Part shown: piece by piece, positions 9,988-18,954 of the stretch
Position numbering within the stretch: the stretch's first letter is position 1
How the letters are laid out: each line of letters begins with the position of its first letter
Source: Chitinophaga pinensis
Lineage (GTDB): Bacteria > Pseudomonadota > Gammaproteobacteria > Burkholderiales > SG8-41
Length of the DNA stretch: 48,711 bases
NCBI GenBank assembly: GCA_943329075.2
Contig: CALQCM020000034.1
Span: forward strand, 1-48,711
Direction: 5' to 3'
Notes under the pieces: generated by a model
Seen by the model: the letters and a program-made list of their open reading frames with translations, nothing else
Told to the model about the DNA's origin: nothing
Database searches by the model: none
Made by a program: the position numbers and the translations under genes

Positions 9988-10119
9988 ATCCGCTGGTCCT
10001 TCAACGCGGTGTGGCTTCACTCTAAACCGCGCCGGACCTGAGCGCTTGACACAGGTCAACGGGGGCGGCTTCGCCGTCCTTAATCAGCGTGTCGGCAGAG
10101 GGGTTGCAGGTCAGCTCGG

Positions 10120-11262
10120 TTATTGCACTGCTGCTGCGGCCGTGCGCGGCGCGGACTGCCGCTCGAACTCGGTGACTGAAATCAGGCGCCGCGCCGCCGC
10201 GTCCCACAGCACATATTTGAGCGCGTGCGGAATCCCGGCGAGACGAATGCGTTTGACGCATTCGAACAGGCCGCGGTTTTCGTTGTGGCAGGCGGCCAGC
10301 CGGTATGCGGGAATGCGCGCCGACAAATGATGGATATGGTGATAGCCGATGTTGGCGGTGAACCAGTTCAACCAGCGCGGCAGCACGAGAAAGCTGGTGC
10401 CCGCCATCGCCGCGTCGTTGTAGTTCCAGCCTTCGTCGCCGCTGGCGTAGGAGTGTTCGAAGTTGTGCTGTACCGTGAAGATCAGGATGCCGGCCCAGCC
10501 GGCGATCGATACGCTGACGGCGTAGCAGACGAAAAACAACAGCGGCCCGACCAGCCACGCCATGATGGCCCACGCACAGAACAAGGCGACGCTGGTCCAG
10601 AAGAGGTGCCGGAACTCCTGCGCCGACGCCCAATGCGGTGTCGTGAACGATGTGGTGGCCGCGTGCAGCGAAAGCCCTGGCTGTGCACGGCGCGCGTGCA
10701 TGACGTGCAGGAGCAGATCGCGCATGCCGCGCAGCAGGAGATAGCGCGGCGAAAAAATCAGGTAGAAGAAGCCCGCGTGCGGCGCGCGCCAGATGTTGCG
10801 CGCGTTGCGGTAGCGGCGCTGCTTGGCGGCGTTCATCGCAGCGTATTCATGCGCGGGAATGATCGACAGCGGCCCCTGGTATTGCGCCCAGTTGCCGTTG
10901 GTCGAATGGTGAAACTGGTGGTGCGCCGACCACACGAGCTGCGGCATGCCGGTGACGACGCCGAAGACAAAACCGAAAAAGCGGTTGAGGCGCCCGCTGC
11001 GGAACAGGCTGCCATGGCCGCATTCGTGCATCAAGACGAATGCGCGCAGCACGAACAGGCTCATCAGAACAACAATGCCGGCAGTCAGCCAGAGGGAATA
11101 TTCAGCGCTGCGCGCCGCTGCGTACCACAGCGCGGCGAGCGGCAACAGTGTGGTGGCGACATACGACAGGGCCCTGAAATTATCAGGGCGTACATGCCGC
11201 TCGATGATCGCGCGTTTGAGTTTGTCGAAACCGGCTTCGATGGCCACTTTTCCGCCCTGCAT
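10120..11262 (-). CDS. Membrane fatty acid desaturase
   Basis: 380 residues with the three histidine boxes of diiron membrane desaturases: HECGH (79-83), HHQFHH (114-119) and HHIHH near residue 312. Hydrophobic segments lie between them, including two near residues 35-75 and a pair before the third box. Such enzymes introduce double bonds into acyl chains of membrane lipids using O2 and an electron donor. The position of the new bond cannot be told. The ATG at 11262 has no strong ribosome site; a GTG five codons inside (GGCGGA four bases ahead) is an alternative. Flanks of 132 bp and 148 bp suggest a single-gene unit. Confidence 0.92.
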   Translation of the reverse strand: MQGGKVAIEAGFDKLKRAIIERHVRPDNFRALSYVATTLLPLAALWYAAARSAEYSLWLTAGIVVLMSLFVLRAFVLMHECGHGSLFRSGRLNRFFGFVFGVVTGMPQLVWSAHHQFHHSTNGNWAQYQGPLSIIPAHEYAAMNAAKQRRYRNARNIWRAPHAGFFYLIFSPRYLLLRGMRDLLLHVMHARRAQPGLSLHAATTSFTTPHWASAQEFRHLFWTSVALFCAWAIMAWLVGPLLFFVCYAVSVSIAGWAGILIFTVQHNFEHSYASGDEGWNYNDAAMAGTSFLVLPRWLNWFTANIGYHHIHHLSARIPAYRLAACHNENRGLFECVKRIRLAGIPHALKYVLWDAAARRLISVTEFERQSAPRTAAAAVQ

Positions 11263-11410
11263 TGCGTTGATGGCGGTGCCGGGATTTCAACCCGTTTGCA
11301 CCGGACAGTCGACGAGTATCGGTGAACACCGGCGCCCTGTCATCGACTATCTACGGCCAATTTGTGTCAATTGGCATCGCGCGCGCAAAGCCGCCGGAAT
11401 CGGGCGGTTT

Positions 11411-12793
11411 TCAGGCGATTTTGGTGAGTTCGACGAGGTCCCCGACGCCGGCGTGCAGTTCCAGCATGTCGACCCAGGTGACGAGGCAGGCGCGGGCCCG
11501 CTCGTCGAGCAGCGGCGCGCTCAGCGCCTTGAATTTGTCCACCGCCTGAAACCAGCCCGGATCGGCGACATCGTCGGCCAGACTGCGGCGTGTTTCGGCG
11601 ACGACCGTGTCACCGTTCTTCAGCGTGGCGGTGAGGCGGCAGCAGCGTGTTTCTGGCGCAAGATCCGCGAATTCGTCGGGCAGTTCGATGCTGCATTTGG
11701 CCATCAGTGCGAGCACGTCGGCGTCCTTGAAGCGGTTGCCTTCCATCATCGCCGGCGTGATGGTGCCGTCTATCATACCCATCGCCACGGTGCACGGCAG
11801 CGAATGGTCGGCGGTTTCGCGCGTTGCGGGATGCCAGATTTCCGGCAGATCCAGCCAGCGCGCGAAGGCCTGGCGGATCGATTCGATTTTCAGTGTGGCG
11901 ATTTCGTTGATGTCGAGCATCGTGCGCAGCTTCTGCGCGGTGAACACCGGCACCTGGCAGTTAAAGCGCGTCGGAAACGATTTGATCATGGTCTGCTGCA
12001 CGGCGAAGGTGTGGTTTTTGAAATCCAGCGGCAGCGGCAGATCAAAGTGTTCGCCGTTCATCATCTGTTTCCACAGGCCGAATTTGCCTTCGAACACATC
12101 GTCGGGCCCGGTCATGCCTTCGCGCGCGAGGTAGGCGGCAAACACGCCGCCGCGCGCGCCCTGCGGGCCGGCCATGCCTTTCCACATCGACAGCGTGCCG
12201 GTGCGCGTTTGATTGAGCGCGAGGTTGGGCGTCACGGCGAGCGAAATCGCATGACGCATTTGCGTGTCATCGAGACCGAGCAGACGCGCGCAGCCGATCG
12301 CCGCACCGAGTGCCACCACCGGCGTCTGGTCCCAGCCGTGATGGTTATAGGGCACGACTTCGACGAAGCGGCATTGCACTTCATAGATCAGCGCGGTGGC
12401 GAGCAGCAGGTCGCGGCCCGAACAGTGTTCGGCCTCGGCGACGGCGAGGATCGCGGAAAAGGCATCGGCCGGATGGCTCACCGCCGCCATCACGTAGCTG
12501 TCGCTCATGTCGAGGCAGCGCACCATCGCCGAATTCACGAAGGCCGCCATGTCGGGTGTGGTGGCAACGAGCGAACCGAAGATGCGTGCGGCGGGGCCGG
12601 CGGCGACCGGTTGCGCGAGTTTGCGCGCGATGCGCACCGGTTGCATGTCATACGCGGCGAGACTGACCGCGAGGGTGGAGAGTATGCGCGCCTTGGCGGC
12701 GCGCAGGGCGGCAGCGGACAGGTCGGCGTAGCGCAGCGTGCGTGCCAGCGCGACCAGTTTTTCGGTGGTGGTGTCCAACGGTGTGATCTTCAC
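11411..12793 (-). CDS. MmgE/PrpD family protein
   Basis: 460 residues from GTG 12793. The N-terminal helical domain (LRAAKARILSTLAVSLAAYD) and the C-terminal alpha/beta domain match the 2-methylcitrate dehydratase/aconitate decarboxylase family (PF03972). Typical blocks are VNSAMVRCLDMSDSY, SHPADAFSAILAVAE, GCARLLGLDDTQMRHAISLA and WKGMAGPQGARGGVFAA. Members dehydrate or decarboxylate tricarboxylic acids, but most in Bug-rich genomes are uncharacterised. No PrpB or PrpC is nearby, so it should not be called prpD. Extending the frame to 12982 would run into the ChaC gene, so the GTG was chosen, although its ribosome site is weak. Confidence 0.9.
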   Translation of the reverse strand: MKITPLDTTTEKLVALARTLRYADLSAAALRAAKARILSTLAVSLAAYDMQPVRIARKLAQPVAAGPAARIFGSLVATTPDMAAFVNSAMVRCLDMSDSYVMAAVSHPADAFSAILAVAEAEHCSGRDLLLATALIYEVQCRFVEVVPYNHHGWDQTPVVALGAAIGCARLLGLDDTQMRHAISLAVTPNLALNQTRTGTLSMWKGMAGPQGARGGVFAAYLAREGMTGPDDVFEGKFGLWKQMMNGEHFDLPLPLDFKNHTFAVQQTMIKSFPTRFNCQVPVFTAQKLRTMLDINEIATLKIESIRQAFARWLDLPEIWHPATRETADHSLPCTVAMGMIDGTITPAMMEGNRFKDADVLALMAKCSIELPDEFADLAPETRCCRLTATLKNGDTVVAETRRSLADDVADPGWFQAVDKFKALSAPLLDERARACLVTWVDMLELHAGVGDLVELTKIA

Positions 12794-12867
12794 GGTGAAT
12801 GAAGCCGCCGCGGATGCGGCGTGCCGGCGAAGATTACACCGCGGGTGAAGGCTTTGGCAAAACGAGG

Positions 12868-13536
12868 CTAGCTTGAGGCCGCCATCATGCGCTCGACCTC
12901 GGCGCGCAGATCGACCAGATGCGGGTCGTGGATGCCGCTGGAAATCAGGCACTCGACGGTCTGGCGCAGATAATCGGCGCAACTGCCGAGCGTGCCGCCG
13001 GCGGTGGCGAGGATGCGTGTCAACTCGGTGGTCGGCAGTTTGCCGGTGTAATGCGGGTGCGCGTGATTGACGACGAAGGCCACCGCGCGCACGCTGCCGT
13101 CTTCACAGGCCAGGTTGACCCAGCGCGGCGCATAGGAGCCGAGCACCATTTCGCGCCGCCAGATCATCTTCAGTTCGTGGCGCGCCCTCGCCGCCTCAAT
13201 GCGGAAGGCCACGCCGTTGCAGCAACCGCCGAAATCGAGTCCCAGCACGAGGCCGGGGTTGGCGAGCGTGCCGCGTGCGCCGCGCGAGCGCAGACAGAAG
13301 CGGCGGTGAAAGCCGTGCAACAGCGCCCGACGCTGTTCGATATAGTGAATCAGCGGGTTCCAGATCAGCGAACCGTAGGCGAACACCCAGAGATCCTGCG
13401 CCGTGTCCCAGTCGGCCAGCGTCGCTTCGAGCGAGGCGTTGAATTCAATCTCGGGTACCAGCGGCACGTGGTCGCGCAGGCCTTCATACTGCTTGCGCAG
13501 GGCGTCGTTTTCGAGGTCTTCGCGGGTCAGGGGCAT
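12868..13536 (-). CDS. ChaC-type gamma-glutamylcyclotransferase
   Basis: 222 residues. The substrate-loop motif VFAYGSLIWNP lies at about 51-61 and the catalytic Glu is probably in the WRREMVLGSYAPRW block near residue 130. GHG-type cap residues follow. ChaC proteins release 5-oxoproline from glutathione in the cytoplasm, giving Cys-Gly. Length and motif fit the glutathione-specific branch. It lies 74 bp upstream of the MmgE/PrpD start and 267 bp downstream of the flavoprotein gene, behind two hairpin repeats, so it is probably transcribed on its own. Confidence 0.93.
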   Translation of the reverse strand: MPLTREDLENDALRKQYEGLRDHVPLVPEIEFNASLEATLADWDTAQDLWVFAYGSLIWNPLIHYIEQRRALLHGFHRRFCLRSRGARGTLANPGLVLGLDFGGCCNGVAFRIEAARARHELKMIWRREMVLGSYAPRWVNLACEDGSVRAVAFVVNHAHPHYTGKLPTTELTRILATAGGTLGSCADYLRQTVECLISSGIHDPHLVDLRAEVERMMAASS

Positions 13537-13584
13537 TCAGGAAACAACGTGCGGCGGGCAGGGCGGGTTGACCTGCGGCAGAAA

Positions 13585-13656
13585 CGTAGCCCGGATGGAA
13601 TGAAATGTAATCCGGGGAGGGCGCCCCGGAATGCGCTGCGCTCCTTCCGGGCTACG
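13585..13656. repeat. 72 bp hairpin repeat with GTAGCCCGGAT ends
   Basis: The outer ends CGTAGCCCGGA and TCCGGGCTACG are inverted repeats, and an inner pair TCCGGGG / CCCCGGA forms a second stem, so the element folds as a long imperfect hairpin. Elements with this end are common between genes in many proteobacteria. This is the only copy I found in the window. It separates the flavoprotein tail copy from the ChaC start. Confidence 0.75.
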
Positions 13657-13663
13657 GACTCGC

Positions 13664-13702
13664 GGGAATTTAAAGCCATTTCATCATCGAGTAGCCGCCC
13701 AG
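13664..13702 (-). repeat. Duplicated 3' end of the flavoprotein gene, including its stop codon
   Basis: Read on the minus strand this encodes LGGYSMMKWL and a stop, identical in protein to the true end of the flavoprotein gene at 13804-13836. The two 39 bp copies match at 34 positions. The four differences inside the coding part are all synonymous (TAT/TAC, AAG/AAA, TTA/CTT). The hairpin repeat 13707-13788 lies between the copies. It is not a gene. Confidence 0.85.
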
Positions 13703-13706
13703 GTTC

Positions 13707-13788
13707 GTAGGGTGGGTTGGCGAAGCGTAACCCACCGGTTTTTCACCGCAATGGTGGGTTACGGCCTGACGGCCTAACCCACCGCTAC
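13707..13788. repeat. 82 bp paired-hairpin repeat, GTAGGGTGGGTT variant
   Basis: The left hairpin is GGTGGGTT...AACCCACC and the right hairpin GGTGGGTTA...TAACCCACC, with outer ends GTAGGGTGGG and CCCACCGCTAC. Size and architecture match the four GTAGGGTGGGCAGC elements at 40531, 41786, 44210 and 48482, although the inner sequence differs. It sits 15 bp beyond the flavoprotein stop and is bracketed by 39 bp direct repeats of that gene's end. Confidence 0.8.
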
Positions 13789-13803
13789 GGAGCGGGTGGA
13801 AAT

Positions 13804-15012
13804 TTATAACCACTTCATCATCGAATAGCCGCCCAGCAGCGGCCGCTGCAGAGCGGCGCTGGCGATCTGCCGGCCCCACTTGAATTCCTTGTAGAGCACG
13901 ACGAAGCGCCAGAGGTCGCGCATTACCAATCCGCGCTCGCGCCACGACAGCGCCGCCAGTGCGGCGGGAAAATCGGCCTCGTGCGGGCGGTCGAAGGCGA
14001 TCTTCAAGGGGTTCCACTGGTCGGAGGTGCGGCGCACTTCCGAGACGATCATTTTGCGGTACATCTCCTGCACCGGCCTGTTCCTCAGCCGCGCCTCGAC
14101 CACGGCTTCGCCGCTGATCGCGCCCGAATGCAGCGCGCAACTCATGCCTTCGCCGATCATATTGAGAAAACCCGCCGCCTGTCCGGTGATCAGCACGTTG
14201 CCCTTGCCGAACACATAGCGGTTGATCAGCGAAGGGCCGAAGTTTTCGGCGCAACCTTCGTCGTCCGTATGTTCCTGCAGCTTCACGCCGTGTTTCTCGG
14301 AGAGATAGTTGACGACGTTGGCGTGTTTGGCGGCGAAGTTGTCGCCGCGCTTGAAGCCGACGCCGACAATCTGGCGGCCGTCACGCGCGTGGCTCCACGT
14401 GTAATGGCCGAGCCCCGGGTGGAACCAGAAATGAAAATACTGCTCGTCGAGCGGGCAGTCGATGATCTCGTGGAATTTCTGGCCGACGAAGAACCACGGA
14501 ATCTGTTTCGGATAATCCGGATAGATGGCGCGTGTCACCAGCGAACTGGGGCCGTCGGCGCCGATCACCCAGCGCGCGCGGTATTCAAGCGGCTCGCCGT
14601 GTTTGCGCGCATGCACCAGCACATGGTCGCCGCGGTCTTCGAGGCCGGCGAACGAAGTCTCGTCGTGGACCTCGGCGCGGCTCTGTTTGATCGCCCAGTG
14701 ATCCGAATATTTTCGGTGCAGATGCGGCGTGGTGCCGCCGAAAAAATCCATCGACATCGACACCATCGACGGAAAGTGAAAAGTCACGCCGCGGCAGGCG
14801 GTCGGTTCGTGCAGCGCCTCGCGCGGCAGCGGGCCGAAGTTTTCGATCAGGAAGCGGTGGCCGCGCGGCGACAGAATGCCGCTGCAGATCTTGTGGCGCG
14901 GCAGCGCTTTGCGCTCAAGAATCACGGTCTCGAGTCCGGAGTCGATCAGGCGCTTGGCCGCGGCCGCCGCCGAGAGGCTGGCACCGACGATGATGACGTC
15001 AACTTTACGCAT
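13804..15012 (-). CDS. FAD-dependent oxidoreductase, geranylgeranyl reductase-like
   Basis: 402 residues. The N-terminal Rossmann strand VDVIIVGASLSAAAAAKRL (GASLSA replaces the usual GxGxxG, with glycine 1 kept) is followed by the ERK dinucleotide-binding acidic end. The mid-protein block WVIGADGPSSLVTR and the late FAD motif GNVLITGQAAGFLN are typical of p-hydroxybenzoate-hydroxylase-fold enzymes such as geranylgeranyl reductases. It is third in an operon behind the FAD-linked oxidase and the iron-sulfur protein (20 bp gap), suggesting one electron-transfer system. Substrate unknown. Its last 11 codons are duplicated downstream across a hairpin repeat. Confidence 0.87.
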   Translation of the reverse strand: MRKVDVIIVGASLSAAAAAKRLIDSGLETVILERKALPRHKICSGILSPRGHRFLIENFGPLPREALHEPTACRGVTFHFPSMVSMSMDFFGGTTPHLHRKYSDHWAIKQSRAEVHDETSFAGLEDRGDHVLVHARKHGEPLEYRARWVIGADGPSSLVTRAIYPDYPKQIPWFFVGQKFHEIIDCPLDEQYFHFWFHPGLGHYTWSHARDGRQIVGVGFKRGDNFAAKHANVVNYLSEKHGVKLQEHTDDEGCAENFGPSLINRYVFGKGNVLITGQAAGFLNMIGEGMSCALHSGAISGEAVVEARLRNRPVQEMYRKMIVSEVRRTSDQWNPLKIAFDRPHEADFPAALAALSWRERGLVMRDLWRFVVLYKEFKWGRQIASAALQRPLLGGYSMMKWL

Positions 15013-15032
15013 GTGGCCGGTTCTCTTTGCAG

Positions 15033-15992
15033 CTAATCATTGGGCAATTCCGCCAAATGCACAACCGGCAGAGTGCTGATCTGTCTGAACGCGGCGATGT
15101 CGCCGGCGTCTTCGACGACGATACGCGCAATCTTGCGGCCCTGCAGCAGCCAGTGTGTTTGCTCCGCGTCGTCGGGTGTTTTGAGCCCCAGTCGCTGCGA
15201 AAGGCTGCGCGCCGTAGCGGGAATGGCGATGCGCTGCAGATCGAGGTTCATGGCGCAACCGGTGGCGTGCCGCAGGTCGTCGTAATAACGCACCCGCGCT
15301 TCATAATCGGCGTGATAGGCGCGCGGCTCGATTACGTAGAGATCGTCGTTGCGCAGTTGGCGACGCAGGTCGGCGCGCCGGCTCAGCGCCATGCCGAGGT
15401 TGCTGATTTGCATTTGCGGCAACCAGCGCCCGAGCTGCTGCGCGAGCAGGGCGTCGGCGACGATCAGTTGCGCTGCCGTGCGCAGCGGCAGGAGAAATTC
15501 TTCCTGGCGCGCGGCTGAAATCTGCGCGCCGGCTTCGAGTGCGAGGGCGATGTCGTCGCCGTCGTCGAGCACCGGCGCACAGCCGAGCAGTTGCATGGCG
15601 GCGCGGCGCGCAGCATCGTGTTCGCGCAGGGCCGCGCCGGCGAGCAGCACGCTCTGTCTGCTGTAGTCGGCGATCTTTTTGACGCCGCGGGTACCTATTG
15701 CAAGCGGCCTTACCGGCGGCAGTTGCCGGCGCAGGTCGAGCGTCATGGCGACGAGATCGATGTTCTCGGGGCAGGCCGGCACGCAGGCGCCGCACAGCGT
15801 GCAACTGTCGATCGAATCCTTGAGGTCGGCGGCGGCCACGCCGTGTTGCAGCGCCTTGGCGCGGCCATGCGGCGTGTAACGCAGGTCGCGGGTTTTGCGC
15901 CACACCGGGCAGACCAGCAGACAGAGGCTGCAGCCGCTGCAGGCGGCATAGTCGCGCGGTGCCGGTGTCGCTTTGGCGAAGATGTCGAACAT
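15033..15992 (-). CDS. Dicluster 4Fe-4S ferredoxin-type protein (GlpC/HdrC-like N-terminal half)
   Basis: 319 residues. Two complete four-cysteine motifs lie near the N terminus: CSGCSLCLLVCP at about 18-29 and CTLCGACVPACP at about 63-74, which can hold two [4Fe-4S] clusters. Such modules pass electrons from FAD-linked 2-hydroxyacid oxidases to quinone. The cysteine-rich CCG domains of GlpC/HdrB are missing; the remaining 240 residues are not recognised. The start ATG overlaps the upstream stop as TGATG, so translation is probably coupled to the FAD oxidase. No signal peptide, so it is cytoplasmic. Confidence 0.87.
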   Translation of the reverse strand: MFDIFAKATPAPRDYAACSGCSLCLLVCPVWRKTRDLRYTPHGRAKALQHGVAAADLKDSIDSCTLCGACVPACPENIDLVAMTLDLRRQLPPVRPLAIGTRGVKKIADYSRQSVLLAGAALREHDAARRAAMQLLGCAPVLDDGDDIALALEAGAQISAARQEEFLLPLRTAAQLIVADALLAQQLGRWLPQMQISNLGMALSRRADLRRQLRNDDLYVIEPRAYHADYEARVRYYDDLRHATGCAMNLDLQRIAIPATARSLSQRLGLKTPDDAEQTHWLLQGRKIARIVVEDAGDIAAFRQISTLPVVHLAELPND

Positions 15993-17539
15993 CAGAACAC
16001 CACGTTGCGGTTGAGGATCATCGCCGGATCGGCCTGCTGTTTCATCGCCAGATGACGGTCGACCATCTCGTCGCCGAAAGCACGGCGGATGTAGCCCTTC
16101 ATCATGCCGCCGAAACGGTAGTAGCTCGCCCCGATGTCGAGGCCGATGTCGTAAATCTCGTTCTTGAACGATTGCAGATGGTCGCGGCTGTAAACGCGGT
16201 CCATCATCGGCTCGAATTCGCAACCGTAGGCCCAGCCCTCGGCGTCGGGTGGAATGCACGACAGCTCGTAATGCGGCTTGTGATCGTCGCGCAATTTGAT
16301 GCCGACGCAGTAGAGCGTGTAATGCGGGAAATATTTGCGGCACACCGCGTTGCCACGCGTGACGGCGGCGACGAATTTTTCGGCAGAGGTGGCCAGATCG
16401 GGGATCACCATCTGCCGGCTGCCCCAGTATTTCCACACCGCGCGCGAGAACACCACGGTGCGGTCCTGCATCAAGCCGTCGCGCACATACTCCGGCCGGC
16501 GGAACTCCGGGAACAGCTGTTTTTTTCGGCGCAGCAGATACAGTGCCTCGGGCCACTTCCACGGCTGCAGCAGGTAACGCGGCAGCGCGCGCAGCGCGAA
16601 GCCGAGTTCGCCGTGGCCGCGCAGTTGCGCTTTCCAGCGCTGGTTGAAGGCCGCTTCGCGCTCATCTGAATCGAAGGCCACCAGCAGGTTGACCGCCGAA
16701 TCCATGATGGTGAGGATGCCCGAGTAGTCCGAGGCGTCGTCGCGGTCGAGCCTCTGCAGGTCTTCGACCGCGGTGGTGAGCGACGAATAATAAAAATACT
16801 GCATGCGCACCGGCGTGTAACGGCGGATCTTGAGTGTGGCTTCGGTGATCACGCAAAACTGGCCGTAGCCGAGAATGGCACGCTGGAACTGTGCGGCGTT
16901 TTCGGTCTCCGAACATTCGACGATCTCGCCGGTCGGCGTGACGATTTGCAATGCGATGGCCTGATCGGCGCTGCAACCCAAGCGCGGCGAATTGACGTCG
17001 ATGCCGCCGACATTCAGCGAGCCGCCGACGGTGGAGGTCAGATTGAGCGGTGCCGACAGATAGTCGAGCCCTTCGCGGCGCAGTTCCTCGGCAAGGCTGT
17101 GCCAGAAGATGCCGGTCTGCGTGCGCACCGTCAGCGCCCCGGCGTCGATTGTTTGAACGCGGCTCATGCCGGTCATGTCGAGCAGCACGCCGCCGAAGGC
17201 CACCGATTCACCTTCGGTGGTCAATCCGCCGCCTCGCACCGTTACGGGCACGCCGAAACGCTGCGCGATCTTCAGTAGTGATGAAATTTGTTGCGCGCTC
17301 TTCGCGATCACCATGCCGTGCGGCATGCCGTAGGCGGTGCCGCCGGCATCGGTAGCAAACGCGCCACAGGCCGCCAGCGATTCGAGCAGATCAACCCCGG
17401 CCGCGCGCAATGCGCCGGCGAAATCAGTCCAGCCCGCGCCGTGCCAGCGCGTCGGATTGGTCTGGCGACGGGTGATCTGCGTCAGCGAATCGGGGCCGAC
17501 CGGGCAGTCGCTGGGTGTAAATGAGGAGGGGGTGTTCAT
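15992..17539 (-). CDS. FAD-binding oxidase, GlcD/FAD_binding_4 (PCMH) type
   Basis: 515 residues. The PCMH-type FAD domain covers about residues 75-250, with VPVTVRGGGLTTEGESVAF binding the pyrophosphate, followed by TSTVGGSLNVGGI and GYGQFCVITEATLKI. The C-terminal half would form the substrate cap. Family members oxidise 2-hydroxyacids, aldonolactones or alkyl-phosphates. Pairing with a dicluster iron-sulfur protein resembles GlcDF-type or D-lactate dehydrogenase complexes. It is first in the redox operon, with 111 bp to the MFS gene upstream and only a weak ribosome site (AAAGAA). The substrate cannot be assigned. Confidence 0.9.
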   Translation of the reverse strand: MNTPSSFTPSDCPVGPDSLTQITRRQTNPTRWHGAGWTDFAGALRAAGVDLLESLAACGAFATDAGGTAYGMPHGMVIAKSAQQISSLLKIAQRFGVPVTVRGGGLTTEGESVAFGGVLLDMTGMSRVQTIDAGALTVRTQTGIFWHSLAEELRREGLDYLSAPLNLTSTVGGSLNVGGIDVNSPRLGCSADQAIALQIVTPTGEIVECSETENAAQFQRAILGYGQFCVITEATLKIRRYTPVRMQYFYYSSLTTAVEDLQRLDRDDASDYSGILTIMDSAVNLLVAFDSDEREAAFNQRWKAQLRGHGELGFALRALPRYLLQPWKWPEALYLLRRKKQLFPEFRRPEYVRDGLMQDRTVVFSRAVWKYWGSRQMVIPDLATSAEKFVAAVTRGNAVCRKYFPHYTLYCVGIKLRDDHKPHYELSCIPPDAEGWAYGCEFEPMMDRVYSRDHLQSFKNEIYDIGLDIGASYYRFGGMMKGYIRRAFGDEMVDRHLAMKQQADPAMILNRNVVF

Positions 17540-17650
17540 CGGGTTCTTTATTGCGTATGCGGAATGATACTTTATTCACTGCGACCGGATTGCGATCACT
17601 CGGCACCTTTTCCTTTGACCGGCGAAAGAAGCGCGGGTTCACATTGCCGT

Positions 17651-18868
17651 TTAGCGATGGCTGTTCTTCTCCCGCTTCGCCAGCATGCGCGCCGGAATTA
17701 CCCCGAGCATCGCAACGAGGCCGAGGCTGGCGAAGGCGAGGCCCCAGGCGAGGCTGCTGCCGCGGCCACCGGCGAGATCGAGCACTGCGCCGAAGGCCGC
17801 GGGCGCGATAAAACCCGCGCTGAAACCGAGCAGCGAGAAGAGCGACATCGTTGCGCCGCGGTTCGCCGGTTCAGTGGCGTTGACCATGCCGGCGGTCATG
17901 GTGCCGGCGTCGATGCCGACGAAATACATCTGCACCACGGCGAATGTCAGCAGCGCGAGCCACGGCGAGCCGGCGAGGAAACCCATCATGCAACTGAGTA
18001 TCGCCGAGCCCGCTGCGCCAATGGTCATCAAACGCGCGCGGCCGAAGCGCAGCGCCAATTCGTTGCCGCTGATACTGGCGATCGGGCCGAGCAGCAGAAT
18101 CAGCGCGGCCGTCAACGCGATGCCGCCGGGTATGCCATCGCTGCTGCCCTGCAGGCCGGCGGCGAAGGTGAGGAATGCGACCAGCCAGGCGCGTGTGCCG
18201 TGTAGCTCCCACGAATGCGCGGCCGCGGCAAACAGATAGGGACGCACGGCGGCATTGCGCAGCACCGGGCCGAAGTCGAGCAGCGCGCGGCGTGCTGCGG
18301 CGTGCGTCGTCGACGGTTTCAGCGTGAAGACGATAGTGGCGGCGGCGAGCAGCGGCCCGGCCGCCGCCACCATGAAGGCGGGACGCCAGCCCCAGGCGGC
18401 GGCAATCGCGCCGCAGAGAATCAGCGAACCACTGGTGCCGACGCCGAATGCCGCGCCGTAAATTGCCGCACCGCGGCTTTGCCACGGGCCTTCGATGCGG
18501 TCGGTCAGCGCCTTCATGCCGGGGATGTAGGTGCCGGCGAGGCCGAAGCCGATCATGATCTGGCACAGCAGGGCTGACCAGAACCCCTGTGCAAAAAAAG
18601 CAAAACCCAGAGCACCGCCCGCGGCGACGATGGCTGCTGCGGCATACACACGCCGCGCGTCGACGCGGTCGGTCAGTGAGCCGAGAAAGGGTACCGCCGC
18701 CATGTAACCGCCAAGCACCACACCGCTGACGAGGCCGGCCTGCGAATTGTTCAGGCCGAACTCCGGCGCCAGCACCGGCAGCAGCGCCGCAAAGCCCGAG
18801 AATGCCGTCATGCTCAGCACTTCGGCGCTGCAGATGACGGTGATGATGCGGCCGGGGGAGGCATTCAC
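17651..18868 (-). CDS. Major facilitator superfamily transporter
   Basis: About 405 residues with 12 hydrophobic segments by eye. The loop 2-3 signature reads GSLTDRVDARRVYAAAA, which fits the MFS pattern GxLaDRxGrRr. The C-terminal half is rich in Gly/Ala helices and the tail is basic (AKREKNSHR). It would move a small solute with a proton across the inner membrane. The start is uncertain: GTG 18868 was chosen over TTG 18874, neither with a clear ribosome site. The gene precedes the redox operon on the same strand and could supply its substrate, but that is only context. Confidence 0.88.
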   Translation of the reverse strand: MNASPGRIITVICSAEVLSMTAFSGFAALLPVLAPEFGLNNSQAGLVSGVVLGGYMAAVPFLGSLTDRVDARRVYAAAAIVAAGGALGFAFFAQGFWSALLCQIMIGFGLAGTYIPGMKALTDRIEGPWQSRGAAIYGAAFGVGTSGSLILCGAIAAAWGWRPAFMVAAAGPLLAAATIVFTLKPSTTHAAARRALLDFGPVLRNAAVRPYLFAAAAHSWELHGTRAWLVAFLTFAAGLQGSSDGIPGGIALTAALILLLGPIASISGNELALRFGRARLMTIGAAGSAILSCMMGFLAGSPWLALLTFAVVQMYFVGIDAGTMTAGMVNATEPANRGATMSLFSLLGFSAGFIAPAAFGAVLDLAGGRGSSLAWGLAFASLGLVAMLGVIPARMLAKREKNSHR

Positions 18869-18954
18869 TTGCAAAAGGGTGCTCGCATCAAACCAGCTTT
18901 CAATGAGTCGAATTCGCAGTATTCAAATACGGAAGGCCATTGGCGCGACCAAAG

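Noticed and set aside
11411..12793. Naming the MmgE/PrpD protein as prpD
   Set aside because: No prpB, prpC or acnD neighbours, and most family members in such genomes are uncharacterised.
10225..12802. Long plus-strand frames opposite the desaturase and MmgE/PrpD genes
   Set aside because: Basic, low-complexity translations complementary to genes with clear catalytic motifs.
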